Source: Gp6-AA40 sp035764385 (lineage in GTDB: Bacteria; Acidobacteriota; Vicinamibacteria; Vicinamibacterales; UBA2999). Taken from it: a stretch of 21,867 nt of DNA. Positions 1 through 8,587 of the stretch are shown here, piece by piece. Positions within the stretch are counted from its first letter, which is position 1. Every line of letters starts with the position of its first letter. The notes beneath the pieces were generated by a model. It had not been told where the DNA came from and did not search any database. It saw nothing but the letters and a program-made list of their open reading frames with translations. Location of the stretch: assembly GCA_035764385.1 (NCBI GenBank), contig DASTZI010000203.1, positions 1 through 21,867 on the forward strand, written 5' to 3'. Made by a program: the position numbers and the translations under genes.

Positions 1-349
1 GCTGGTTTACCTCGACAACGCGTACGTCGGCAACGTCGCGGACTTGCAGACCAGCGGCCTGACGCTTCCAGGCGGCCGCCACTGGGTCGACCTCGAGGCG
101 CCGAACTACGACAAGAAGACTTTCGAGGTCACGATCCGCGCCGGCGAGCCGCTGCGGTATCGCTTCGACATGGCACCCACACGGCGCGCGGATGTGATCC
201 CTGCGCCACCGCGGCCGCCGCAGACGATGTACATGATTGCCGGTTGCTATGCGGGCAACAGGCCGCCGGTCGCCGCCAACCTGCCGAAAGGCTGTGACGT
301 CGCGAAGGTTCGCGTCATTCGACCGCCAGCACAATCACGCGCGAACTGA
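1..349 (+). CDS. PEGA-like domain protein, C-terminal part (5' truncated by window)
   Basis: The reading frame is open from base 2 and stops with TGA at 347-349, so the true start lies outside the window. The visible 115 or so residues begin LVYLDNAYVGN and continue through LTLPGGRHWVDLEAPNY and FEVTIRAGEPLRYRF. That is the usual layout of a PEGA domain: a small beta-sandwich, often on surface or envelope proteins, with a 'decorated residue, G..V' start and an 'L.PG.H.v.l.a.gY' core. A short tail follows with two cysteines (AGCYAGN and KGCDVAK), possibly a disulfide. Nothing shows what the missing N-terminal part does; PEGA domains often sit at the end of larger anchored proteins or kinases. 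The gene converges on the cytochrome gene, with 66 bases between stop codons. The PEGA call is from the pattern by eye. Confidence 0.6.
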   Translation, partial: LVYLDNAYVGNVADLQTSGLTLPGGRHWVDLEAPNYDKKTFEVTIRAGEPLRYRFDMAPTRRADVIPAPPRPPQTMYMIAGCYAGNRPPVAANLPKGCDVAKVRVIRPPAQSRAN

Positions 350-382
350 GACGGTGTGATCCGCGATGATCGCTCCCACCTA

Positions 383-418
383 TCGCACAGATTGCACGCC
401 TCGCACCATTCGCACTTA
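383..418. repeat. Four tandem degenerate nonamers, TYGCACNNN
   Basis: Four units follow one another with an exact 9-base period: 383-391, 392-400, 401-409 and 410-418. They read TCGCACAGA, TTGCACGCC, TCGCACCAT and TCGCACTTA. The last unit contains the stop codon (TTA on plus, TAA on minus) of the cytochrome gene. A looser unit TCGCTCCCA lies at 370-378. The array sits between two convergent genes. The same consensus recurs at 17707-17759. Confidence 0.8.
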
Positions 419-1537
419 CCGCGTCGACGGTTTCGCGAATCTCGTGGGCTCGATCCTGGCGTTCGGTTGCACCATGTTCAGCGTGTACACGTTGCGCCCG
501 TCCAGCCAGCTCATCGTCCACTTGAACGGCATCTTGACACCGGTGGTGCCGACGTCGCGATAGTCGCTGTAATCGACCCGCGTCACGATACGGCCGACAG
601 GCGAGGGGCCGTAGCGCAGCAGCCGGACGAGCAGACCTGTCTGCGCGTCGAAGGCCAGCGTCGCCACACCGTTCATACCAAGGTTTCCCTGAATCACGTT
701 GACACGACGGTCGTTGATTTCGGTACCAAAGCCGCTGCGCCAGTTGCGAAGCGCGCCCTTGATTTGTGACGGGAAGAACAACTGCGCCTGCAGCTTCAGG
801 CCGTCCAATTCGACTCCCGTCAGGGCAATGAACGGAAAGGGTCTATCGGTCGGCGGCGCCGCATACCAGGCCTGACGCCCGTCATTGGTCGTGATGTGGG
901 CACCGGATGCAGGGTGCCCCGCCGTGTAGTACTGGCCCATCGAGTTCATGGCAGCCTCGAGCGGCGTCTCCTCCGAGTCGTCAAAACCGCGATAGGTACC
1001 CGTTCCCGTGAAGCTCGTGAACGCCGCGGCCTTCTGGGCTCCACCGATGGCCGCAATGTATTTGTCGATGATCGAGTCGGCACTGGGTTGTCCGACCGCC
1101 TGTGTGATGGGATCTCCCGGCTCGTCCGGCGGCGGAGTGCCATACAGCTGATCGATGCTCGGCATGACGTTCGGATTCGCAATGCCGCGATGACACGTGT
1201 TGCACGTCACCATCTGCCGGCCACCGAAGTTGTCGGCGTTGATCTTCTGCATCATGGTGACCATCAGACGCGCGCGCCGCTTGAGCGGCGTGTCGTCGGC
1301 GTACTTGGCCCAGTCGCCTCCACTGTCATACGTGTGGCAGTCAGTGCAGTTGAGCCCCAGCGACGAAGAGAAGAACCCCATCGTCCCCATGAACTGATCG
1401 ACGGGAATACCCTTCAACACCTGGATGTTCTTGAATACTTCCTCGGCATTGGGCACCCTGTCGGCCGGCGCCTGTGCCGCCGCCACACAGATGCCGATCG
1501 CCCACAGTGCTGCCGTCATCCCCATCGCCAGTCTCAT
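416..1537 (-). CDS. Exported diheme cytochrome c, reaction-centre cytochrome subunit type, with a C-terminal lipoprotein-sorting-like domain
   Basis: This 373-residue protein begins with a signal peptide (about residues 1-22, ending CVAAAQA). Two heme-attachment motifs follow: CTDCH at 64-68 and CNTCH at 112-116. Each is preceded by a methionine-rich helix (FMGTMGFF; LMVTMMQKIN), and the second runs into CHRG. That arrangement is typical of the photosynthetic reaction-centre cytochrome c family, which normally has more hemes; acidobacteria carry shorter members without photosynthesis. Residues from about 160 to the end carry no heme motif and look like beta-strands of a LolA or outer-membrane-lipoprotein-sorting fold (weak call). 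A longer start at 1552 exists. ATG 1537 was preferred because GAAGGG lies 6-7 bases upstream of it and the signal peptide then begins properly. It is the last gene of the receptor operon, 24 bases after receptor B, so it probably moves electrons in the periplasm for whatever that system handles. The substrate is unknown. Confidence 0.85.
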   Translation of the reverse strand: MRLAMGMTAALWAIGICVAAAQAPADRVPNAEEVFKNIQVLKGIPVDQFMGTMGFFSSSLGLNCTDCHTYDSGGDWAKYADDTPLKRRARLMVTMMQKINADNFGGRQMVTCNTCHRGIANPNVMPSIDQLYGTPPPDEPGDPITQAVGQPSADSIIDKYIAAIGGAQKAAAFTSFTGTGTYRGFDDSEETPLEAAMNSMGQYYTAGHPASGAHITTNDGRQAWYAAPPTDRPFPFIALTGVELDGLKLQAQLFFPSQIKGALRNWRSGFGTEINDRRVNVIQGNLGMNGVATLAFDAQTGLLVRLLRYGPSPVGRIVTRVDYSDYRDVGTTGVKMPFKWTMSWLDGRNVYTLNMVQPNARIEPTRFAKPSTR

Positions 1538-1561
1538 CTCAATTCCCTTCATCCGAGTCGG

Positions 1562-4537
1562 TTAGAAGTCAAACTGCGCCCCCACGCGCAGCTGTCGTCC
1601 GTTGAGAATCTGTGTGACATCCTTCCACGACTGCCCGTACGTGGTGTTCATCGCCAGCACGGTGGCCGCGTTGAACAGATTGTAAATGTCGAGGCTCGGG
1701 CGGAACCGTCGCGTCCCCCCGAAGCGGAACGTCCGCGCAAACCTGAGGTCGAGCTGCTGCGCGCGGGGCTCGAACATCGAGTTGTCAGGAATCAACGCGA
1801 TGGTGCGGTTGGCATTGCACGTCGCAGCGCCGACGGCGCAATCCGACAGGTTGCGGCCTAACGACGACGCAATCTGTGCGTTGGTGACCACGTAGTTGGC
1901 GGTAATCGGGATGCCGGCGCTGTTCTGATAAATCGCACTCGTCTGGATGTCGTACGGAAGCGGATAGACGATCAGGAACTTGACGTCGGTCGCCGCGCCC
2001 CAGGGACGTTTTGTTCGGCAGAAGCCTGGCCGCCCGTCCTGGGGAGAATCGACGACTACGCAGTTATCAACCGCCATGCGCCCGATGCTCACACCGCCGG
2101 AGAGCTGTCCGCCGCTGCCGAATCGGGCGTTCGTGGTCAGGTCGACCCCGTTAAAGACGCGCGTCTTGCGGCGGCCGAACTCCTCGGCCGACTTGATCAC
2201 GTTGTCCGTCTGCCCGAAGAGTGATGGCCGGACATCGAACAGCCCGCACAGCTGCTGGCCGCTGTTGGGCAGCCGGCTGTCGGTGGGCGCAGTAATGCAG
2301 TACTGATCGAAATCGCTCGGCGCCACCTTCAAGTTGTCCGTGACCGTCAGCGTGGTCTCAGCGTTCGGAATGCCGCTGCCACCTGCGTCGCCGACGTACC
2401 AAGTGCGGAAATAGCCGACGCTCACACCAAAGCCAGGGCGCAACTCGTGTTGCAGGGCGACCGACCCCTGCCAGTTTGCGTACTCGCGGTTCCATCCGCT
2501 GAGCACCCCGTCGGCGTAACGCGAGCCAACCAGCTGGCCGAACGTTAGGTTCGACCACGGGCCGCATTCGCCGTTCGAGACCGGATTGCGCAAGTCGCAA
2601 TCAGGGACGTAATTGCGGTTCGCATCGTTCCAGGTCCGCGTCGTCGTGCGCGTCAGATTGCTCGCGGGATTGCCTGATGCCGTCCGGATGATGTCGGGGT
2701 AACGGCCAAGCGAGGCCTTGAGCGCCGTCTTGCCATTGCCGAACACGTCATAGGCAACGCCCACGCGGGGGCTGATGTTCTGGTAATTCGGAATGTTCTT
2801 GAGCGGCTCAAAGCGTCGTTCGGGGACGTACTTCCCGGCGCCGAGCACTTGCAGCGGCGTCTCGCCTGTTGCGTGGTTGTAACGTGCGCCGGCGTTCACC
2901 GTCACCCGATTGATGGTCCACTGATCCTGCGCGAAGAGCGCCAAGTCCTTGGTCGTCTCCTGAAAATTCCACGGCGCATCGAGCAGCGTGACGAGGTTCG
3001 GCACGCCGTTGCTGAATCGGTAGTCGACCGCCGTCCCGTGCATGTCAGGGTCGTTGCCAAGTTTGTCGACGTTGCCGATGGTCGTATGGCGGAAGGTCAC
3101 GCCGGTTTTGAACTGATGCGAGCCGGTGACATACGACACCGCGAAGCGTCCCTGGTGCTGCCGCCGCGGCAGCGTGCGCGTCGCCACGTTCCCGTAGGTC
3201 AGGTTCAGCGCCTGATCGGTGATGCGATAGAAATTCGGATTGTTCCACTCTGTGATCCGCGTGTCGTCCTGGTTGTTGGCCTGAGTTCCCTCGCCCCCTT
3301 CAATGAGGAGACGATTCGTGACAGGCCGGGTCCACGACAGGCTCGCGGTGTAGTTCGGGTTGTAGTGATGCTCCCCCGCGGCTTCGGGTGTAAGCCGCGT
3401 GCCGGTCGTCAGGATGTTGAACAAACAGTTGCAGTTTGGCTGGTGTGAGCTCGCCAGGACGATCTTGTCCTTCTGCGACACCTGCCACGTCAGACGCCCC
3501 GTGAGGTCGCGCGTGTAGTCATTCGTAAACACGCGCTTGCTCGGGTCCGGTTCGTAGAGATACGACAGCGGCTGCTGAAGCTTGTTCCACTGCACACCGT
3601 CGACGAACAACTGGTTGACGCCTTCGCGTGCGGACACATAGAACCAGACCTTGCTCTGTTTGATTGGCCCGCCCAGCGCGAGGCCCGACTCGCGATACTT
3701 CTTCAGCGAACCGACCCGCTTCGGATCGAGGTGGCGCGCAATCAGGTCGTCGTTGATGTTGCTCGCCTCGAGCGCAGGACCCGAATAGGAAAACTGCGAG
3801 AGGCCGGAAAACTGATTCCCACCATCCCGCGGGACCATTTTCAGCATCGTGCCGCCGAAATCCGCTTCCGCATCGCCGCCGCTGGTCGCGGTGACTTCCT
3901 GGATGTTCAGCTGACTGAAGACGAAGACGCCGATGGTGATGCCGGGAATCTGCTGGTTGATGCCGTCGACGTAGGGTTGCGCCTCCGGTGCGCCATGCAG
4001 GCTGAAACGCGTCTGGGTGCGGTCGTTGCCGCCGGCGCTGCGCTCGGTGGAATTGGTCAGGTTCGCGCCGGGCAGCAGCGTATTCAGCAGCGCGAGGCGA
4101 CCGGTGCCTGGCAGCGCTTCGAGCGTATCGCGCTCGACCTGCATTTGCGTCCCGGAGCTGCGGATATCGACGACCGGTGCTTCGCCGGTGACGGTCACCG
4201 TCTCCTGCAGCGTCCCGACGCTGAGCTCCGCATTCACGGTCGCCGTGAATTCGGCAGGAAGCTGGATGCCCTCGCGCTTCAACGTGTTGAACCCCTGCAG
4301 TGAGAACGTCACGACATAGGGGCCGGGCCGCAGGTCGACGACACGGTAGAGGCCGTTTGCGTCCGTGACCGCCGCCTTCGAACCTTCGATGAGTGCAGGA
4401 CTGGTCGCTTCAATTGTCACGCCGGGCAGCACGCCACCCGACGTGTCGCGAACGATGCCCGTGATGCTGCTCTGTGCAAATGCGGCAGCCGGAAGGAGCG
4501 CCAGCAATGCGGCGACGATGGCACGCACGATAGTCAT
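1562..4537 (-). CDS. TonB-dependent outer-membrane receptor B with N-terminal carboxypeptidase-regulatory-like domain
   Basis: A 991-residue outer-membrane receptor. A signal peptide (1-22, ending AAAFAQ) is followed by a CarboxypepD_reg-like beta-sandwich (about 23-105; SITGIVRDTSGGVLPGV, GLYRVVDLRPGPY). The plug domain opens with ETVTVTGEAPVVD, and the rest is a 22-strand-type barrel ending in aromatic VGAQFDF. This is the Oar-like group expanded in acidobacteria. The ligand cannot be read from sequence; such receptors import large or scarce molecules using TonB energy. Cysteine pairs are kept in likely surface loops, including a CNC motif (QPNCNCLF) and C..C in VPDCDL/GECGPW. It is a close paralogue of the receptor at 5556-8567 and shares most conserved blocks with it. 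It starts 28 bases after the X2 stop, with AGGTG 6 bases before ATG. I infer co-transcription with its neighbours. Confidence 0.92.
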   Translation of the reverse strand: MTIVRAIVAALLALLPAAAFAQSSITGIVRDTSGGVLPGVTIEATSPALIEGSKAAVTDANGLYRVVDLRPGPYVVTFSLQGFNTLKREGIQLPAEFTATVNAELSVGTLQETVTVTGEAPVVDIRSSGTQMQVERDTLEALPGTGRLALLNTLLPGANLTNSTERSAGGNDRTQTRFSLHGAPEAQPYVDGINQQIPGITIGVFVFSQLNIQEVTATSGGDAEADFGGTMLKMVPRDGGNQFSGLSQFSYSGPALEASNINDDLIARHLDPKRVGSLKKYRESGLALGGPIKQSKVWFYVSAREGVNQLFVDGVQWNKLQQPLSYLYEPDPSKRVFTNDYTRDLTGRLTWQVSQKDKIVLASSHQPNCNCLFNILTTGTRLTPEAAGEHHYNPNYTASLSWTRPVTNRLLIEGGEGTQANNQDDTRITEWNNPNFYRITDQALNLTYGNVATRTLPRRQHQGRFAVSYVTGSHQFKTGVTFRHTTIGNVDKLGNDPDMHGTAVDYRFSNGVPNLVTLLDAPWNFQETTKDLALFAQDQWTINRVTVNAGARYNHATGETPLQVLGAGKYVPERRFEPLKNIPNYQNISPRVGVAYDVFGNGKTALKASLGRYPDIIRTASGNPASNLTRTTTRTWNDANRNYVPDCDLRNPVSNGECGPWSNLTFGQLVGSRYADGVLSGWNREYANWQGSVALQHELRPGFGVSVGYFRTWYVGDAGGSGIPNAETTLTVTDNLKVAPSDFDQYCITAPTDSRLPNSGQQLCGLFDVRPSLFGQTDNVIKSAEEFGRRKTRVFNGVDLTTNARFGSGGQLSGGVSIGRMAVDNCVVVDSPQDGRPGFCRTKRPWGAATDVKFLIVYPLPYDIQTSAIYQNSAGIPITANYVVTNAQIASSLGRNLSDCAVGAATCNANRTIALIPDNSMFEPRAQQLDLRFARTFRFGGTRRFRPSLDIYNLFNAATVLAMNTTYGQSWKDVTQILNGRQLRVGAQFDF

Positions 4538-4565
4538 TGGGCACCTATGAATTTGTGATTGGTGA

Positions 4566-5375
4566 TCACTTCTTCCCCGCCGCGGCCTCAGCCGCGTAGA
4601 TACTCTTGGCTGCCGCGGCCTCGCTCGCCGACGGAATCATCTCCATCAGGTCCGTGTTCGAAGGGACGAGTGTCAGCTTCAACTTGTCGCGTCCCGTCCA
4701 CGGCTTCGTGTAGGCCTTCGGGTCGTCGATGATGACAGTCAGCTCCATGGTGTTGCGGTCGACGCGGTGGTAGCGCTCCTCGACCTTCAGCTGATCGCTG
4801 TGCGGGTTGCCCGCGTTGTCCAGCCACGTCCGTTCGTCGGTGCCGTTGCTGTTGACCACGAACGTGGCGTCGTCTTCCCAGTGTCCGACTGAATAGCCGT
4901 ACCATCGAGGATCCGGATTGGTGGGCAGTTGACGGCCGTCAGTCCAGATCACGCGCCAGCGTTTCTCGAACATGTAGAGCATCAGCACCTTGTTCGGCAG
5001 CTGAACCACCTCAAAGGGACGGAGCTCGAAAAGCAGGTTTCGCGGAAACCCTCCCGGGTCGGCGAGCGTGGAGAGGGGATCGTTGATTTGATCCGCGGGC
5101 ACCATTCGCGCACCGTCACCCGAATGGTGCGTCTTCCCGAGCGCGTCGCCCCACGCGGTGAGCGGCGACGTCGCCATCCCGCGCGCGCCGATGCCTGCGC
5201 CGCCCGCATCCCAGATGCCGCCGATGTCGCGTATCGGCGCTGGCCCCGGCGGTCCGCTTGCGGCGGCAGCCGGCCCCTGCCCGCCGCCTGGGTTATTCCA
5301 GGGCAGATTCTGGGCAACAACGAATGTTGTGAGCGTTGCGAAAGTAACGGCAGTTGCAGCCATCGCTCGTTTCAT
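4566..5375 (-). CDS. Conserved exported protein X2 (paralogue of X1), function unknown
   Basis: A 269-residue protein with a signal peptide (MKRAMAATAVTF...VVAQ). A short Gly/Pro/Ala-rich linker follows, then a conserved block beginning DIGGIWDAGGAGIG. Shared with X1 are INDPLS, GFPRNLL, ELRPF, LYMFEKRWRVIWTDGRQLP, PDPRWYGYSVGHWEDD, GTDERTWLDNAGNPHS, VEERYHRV, a PWT.R.K segment and MEMI near the end. The strand-rich pattern suggests a lipocalin-like or beta-sandwich fold (inference). No catalytic signature is obvious; the invariant W, H, D and E residues could bind a ligand. From memory, proteins like this recur as hypotheticals in acidobacteria near DUF6152 genes. The start at 5375 was chosen over an upstream ATG at 5441 because it begins a signal peptide, follows AGAGGG, and leaves the REP palindrome at 5418-5437 non-coding. 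It is followed after 28 bases by receptor B. Confidence 0.75.
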   Translation of the reverse strand: MKRAMAATAVTFATLTTFVVAQNLPWNNPGGGQGPAAAASGPPGPAPIRDIGGIWDAGGAGIGARGMATSPLTAWGDALGKTHHSGDGARMVPADQINDPLSTLADPGGFPRNLLFELRPFEVVQLPNKVLMLYMFEKRWRVIWTDGRQLPTNPDPRWYGYSVGHWEDDATFVVNSNGTDERTWLDNAGNPHSDQLKVEERYHRVDRNTMELTVIIDDPKAYTKPWTGRDKLKLTLVPSNTDLMEMIPSASEAAAAKSIYAAEAAAGKK

Positions 5376-5417
5376 GTTCGATCGCCCTCTTATCCGAGTC
5401 TCACGCGGTCGCGCGAT

Positions 5418-5517
5418 GGTCCGGCTGAAGCCGGACCCCACCGATGATCGCTGCCGAATCCAGTCACCCTCCAGCTTCCGGCTGAAATCTCCGGTGGGGT
5501 CCGCCTTTAGGCGGACC
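5418..5517. repeat. REP-like pair of palindromes forming a larger inverted repeat
   Basis: Two near-identical 20-base palindromes lie in the 180-base gap between receptor A and X2. Site 1 (5418-5437) has arms GGTCCGGCT/AGCCGGACC around GA. Site 2 (5498-5517) has arms GGTCCGCCT/AGGCGGACC around TT. They face each other: site 1 is followed by CCCACCG (5438-5444) and site 2 preceded by CGGTGGG (5492-5498), so the 27-base halves also pair with each other. The C/G swap at arm position 7 is compensated on the other arm. This is the layout of a REP doublet. No transposase of the RAYT type is in the window. Confidence 0.8.
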
Positions 5518-5555
5518 TGCCTACGGATGATTCCCTAACTCCGATTCGGTAGTAC

Positions 5556-8500
5556 CTAAAAATCGAATTGCGCGCCGACTCTCAACAACCGGCCGCTGAG
5601 AATCTGAATCGCATCCTTCCACGACGTTCCATACGTCGTGTTCATGTTGATCACGTTGCTGGCGTTCATCAGGTTGTATACGTCCAGGCTCGGACGGATC
5701 CGTCGCGTGCCGCCAAGCCTGAAGACGCGCGAGAGCCGCAGGTCGACCTGCTGTAACCGCGGCTCGAACTGTGATGACGGCGGAATCAGTTCGATCGTGC
5801 GGTTCGCATTGCACGTCGCAGCGCCTGCCGCGCAGTCCGAAAGGTTGCGCCCGAGCGACGACACGATCGCGGCGTTGCCGACGACATAGCTCGCCGTGAT
5901 AGGAATTCCCGAGCTGTTCTGGTACACGGCGCTGGTGGAGATATCCCATGGCAGCGGGTAGATCACCATCAGCTTTACCTGCGTGCCCGCGGACCAGGGC
6001 GGCGTCACCTTGCAGAACCCCGGACGCGCATCCTGCGGCGAATCGACGACGAAGCAGTTGTCGGTCACCGTTCGCCCGGCGCTCACGCCGCCCGAGATCT
6101 GGCCGCGGGTGAGGAACCGCGCGTGGACGGTCGCGTCGAACCCGTTATAGACGCGCGTCAGTTTGCCGCCCAGATCGGCGACGGGACGTGCAAGATTGTC
6201 AAACTGCCCGAAGAGTGCCGGTTTCACGTCAAAGAGGCCGCACAGCCGCTCGCCGCTCGTGGGCAGCCGCGAATCGGTCGGCGCCGTGATGCAGTAGGCG
6301 TCGTAATCCGACGGTGTGACTCGCTGGTTGTCGGTCACGAGCAGGCAGGTCACCGTGTTCGTCAAGCCACTGCCCCCGCATCGGCCGCCGTACCACGTGC
6401 GGTAGTAGCCGACGTTGATTCCCATGCCGGGACGCAGCTCGTGCTGCAGCGAGACGGACGCCTGCCAGTTCTGGTACTGCGTGTTGAAGCCGGTCAGCGC
6501 ATTCGGCGAATACTTCGTCCCTGCCGTCTGCTTGCCGAAATTCAGGTCGGACCACGGGCCGCACTCGTTGTTGGCGACCGGATTGAGCAGATCGCAGTCG
6601 GGAACATAGTTCCGATTCGCATCGTTCCACGTGCGATTCGTCGTGCGGGAAAGGTTGTTCGCGGGGTTCCCGGTCGCAACTTTGATGATCTCGGGATACT
6701 GGCCAAGCGAACCTTTCAGCGCGGTCCTGCCGTTGCCAAACAGATCGTAGGCAAACCCCAGACGTGGGTTCAGGTTTTGGTAGTGCGGGATGTGCTTCAT
6801 CGCCGGCAGGCGCCGTTCCGGCACGAAGAAACCGGCGGCAAGCACCTGTTCGGGGGTCGACGCGTCGATGTCGTTGAAACGGGCGCCCAGGTTCAGCGTC
6901 AGACGCTGCGTCAGGCTCCATTGATCCTGCGCGTAGAACGACAGATCCCACAACGTTTCGCGGAACGCCCACGGCGCGTCGTACAGGGTGAGCTGATTCG
7001 GCACCCCATTGTTGAACCGATACGAGATGCTGAGACTATTCAGATACTTGTTCTGCGCATCGCCCGTCGCGCTTCCCTGGCTGGTGCGGCGGATGTTCGT
7101 GCCGACCTTCACACTATGCGACCCGGTGATGTAGGACACCGCAAGGCGTTCCTGATACTGGCGACGCGGAACCGAGCGTGTCGCGGTCGGGGCACCGTAA
7201 CTCAGGTTCAGACCCTGATCGGTGACTCGCAGGTTCTGTTCGCTTCCCTTGTCCGTCCCACTCAGATTGCCGGCGCGAGTATCGTTCTGATCGAGGTTCT
7301 GAGCCGAGACGCCCGCCTCGATGAGAATTCGACTGCTCGCCGTACGCGTCCACGAGAGCGCGGGATTGTAGTTCGGATAGTAATGATGCTCACCCGCCGC
7401 TTCCGGGGTCGTTCGGCCGCCGGTGAGCAGGTTGAAGACACAGTTGCAGTTCGACTGGAACGAGCTCGACCCAGCGATGCGATCCTTCTGCGATGCCTGC
7501 CACGTCACGCGGGCGCTGTAGTCCTTCTGGTAGTCGTTGGTGGCGGCCGGCCGGCCCAGATCCGGGTCGTACAGGTAGGACTGCGGCTGCTGCGCCTTGT
7601 TCCAGTAGACACCGTCGGCAAACTGCTGCGTCACGCCTTCCCGCGCGGCGGTGAAAAACCACAGCCGGTCACGTTTAATCGGCCCGCCAAACCCTTCGCC
7701 GGTATCACGAAACTTCTTCAGTGAACCGACACGGTTCGGATCGATGTGGCGCGCGATCAGTTCCGGCGTGATGTTCTTCGCGGCAAGCTTCGGGCCCGAG
7801 TAGGCGACCGTCGCGATCCCGGAGAACTGGTTGCCGCCGTCCTTCGGGATCATGTTGATCTGCATGCCTCCGCTGTCGCGGTCCGCCCCGACGCCGCTGG
7901 TTTCCACGACGACTTCCTGGATATTGAGCTGGTTGTAGACGAAGACACCCTGGGTGGAGTTCGGGAGCTGCTGGTTCATGCCGTCGACGTACGGCTGCGC
8001 CTCCGGACCGCCATGCACGCTGTAACGGGTCTGCGTCCGGTCGCTCGTGCCGCCGACGCCGCGGTTGAACTCCTGGGTGAGCGTGGCTCCGGGAACAATA
8101 TCCGACAGGATCGTGAGCCGGCCCGCGCCCGGCAGCGCCTCGATGGTCGCCTTTTCGAACTGTGTCTGCGCACGCGAGCTCTTGACGTCGACGATGGGCG
8201 CTTCGCCCGAGACCGTGACTGTTTCTTCGAGCGCGCCGACGGCGAGATCCGCATTCACGGTTGCGGCGAATTCCGCGGGCAGGTTCAACCCTTCGCGTTT
8301 GAGCGTGCGGAATCCGGTCAGCGTGAACGTCACGGTGTAGAGGCCCGGGCGCAGATCGACGACTTTGTAGATACCCTGCGCGTCGGTCACCGCCGAGCGC
8401 ACGCCTTCGATGAGGGCCGGGCTCACGGCTTCGACGGTGACGCCCGGCAGCACGCCGCCCGACGCATCGCGCACAACTCCCGTGATGCTGCTCTGCGCCC

Positions 8501-8567
8501 ACGAAGCCGCGGGCATCAGGAGCAACATCGACACGATTACTCCACGCACCAGTCCTCGTGTGCGCAT
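5556..8567 (-). CDS. TonB-dependent outer-membrane receptor A with N-terminal carboxypeptidase-regulatory-like domain
   Basis: A 1003-residue receptor with the same architecture as receptor B. It has a signal peptide (MRTRGLVRGV...ASWAQ), a CarboxypepD_reg-like domain opening SSITGVVRDASGGVLPGV, a plug opening ETVTVSGEAPIVD, and a barrel ending VGAQFDF. Blocks such as DGMNQQLPN, RHIDPNRVGSLKKFRDTG, the CNC motif in QSNCNCVF, VPDCDLLNP and DSPQDARPGFC are kept between the two, so they come from one duplicated gene. Differences cluster in the loops, as expected if the two bind different ligands (inference). An upstream ATG at 8624 is in frame, but 8567 has GAAGGAG 6 bases upstream and starts the signal peptide. 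The extension would run through a hairpin repeat. It lies 96 bases after X1 and 180 bases before X2. Confidence 0.92.
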   Translation of the reverse strand: MRTRGLVRGVIVSMLLLMPAASWAQSSITGVVRDASGGVLPGVTVEAVSPALIEGVRSAVTDAQGIYKVVDLRPGLYTVTFTLTGFRTLKREGLNLPAEFAATVNADLAVGALEETVTVSGEAPIVDVKSSRAQTQFEKATIEALPGAGRLTILSDIVPGATLTQEFNRGVGGTSDRTQTRYSVHGGPEAQPYVDGMNQQLPNSTQGVFVYNQLNIQEVVVETSGVGADRDSGGMQINMIPKDGGNQFSGIATVAYSGPKLAAKNITPELIARHIDPNRVGSLKKFRDTGEGFGGPIKRDRLWFFTAAREGVTQQFADGVYWNKAQQPQSYLYDPDLGRPAATNDYQKDYSARVTWQASQKDRIAGSSSFQSNCNCVFNLLTGGRTTPEAAGEHHYYPNYNPALSWTRTASSRILIEAGVSAQNLDQNDTRAGNLSGTDKGSEQNLRVTDQGLNLSYGAPTATRSVPRRQYQERLAVSYITGSHSVKVGTNIRRTSQGSATGDAQNKYLNSLSISYRFNNGVPNQLTLYDAPWAFRETLWDLSFYAQDQWSLTQRLTLNLGARFNDIDASTPEQVLAAGFFVPERRLPAMKHIPHYQNLNPRLGFAYDLFGNGRTALKGSLGQYPEIIKVATGNPANNLSRTTNRTWNDANRNYVPDCDLLNPVANNECGPWSDLNFGKQTAGTKYSPNALTGFNTQYQNWQASVSLQHELRPGMGINVGYYRTWYGGRCGGSGLTNTVTCLLVTDNQRVTPSDYDAYCITAPTDSRLPTSGERLCGLFDVKPALFGQFDNLARPVADLGGKLTRVYNGFDATVHARFLTRGQISGGVSAGRTVTDNCFVVDSPQDARPGFCKVTPPWSAGTQVKLMVIYPLPWDISTSAVYQNSSGIPITASYVVGNAAIVSSLGRNLSDCAAGAATCNANRTIELIPPSSQFEPRLQQVDLRLSRVFRLGGTRRIRPSLDVYNLMNASNVINMNTTYGTSWKDAIQILSGRLLRVGAQFDF

Positions 8568-8587
8568 CTGAGACTCCTTCGCTGACA

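Noticed and set aside
416..1537. Photosynthetic function suggested by the reaction-centre cytochrome match
   Set aside because: No reaction-centre or pigment genes are present, there are only two hemes, and such proteins are widespread in non-phototrophic acidobacteria.
6123..7724. 533-codon open frame on the plus strand
   Set aside because: It is fully antisense to receptor A, has no signal or domain pattern and is rich in Arg, Val and Ala, as expected of a GC-rich shadow frame. Many shorter ones (for example 896-1861 and 3731-4303) are the same.
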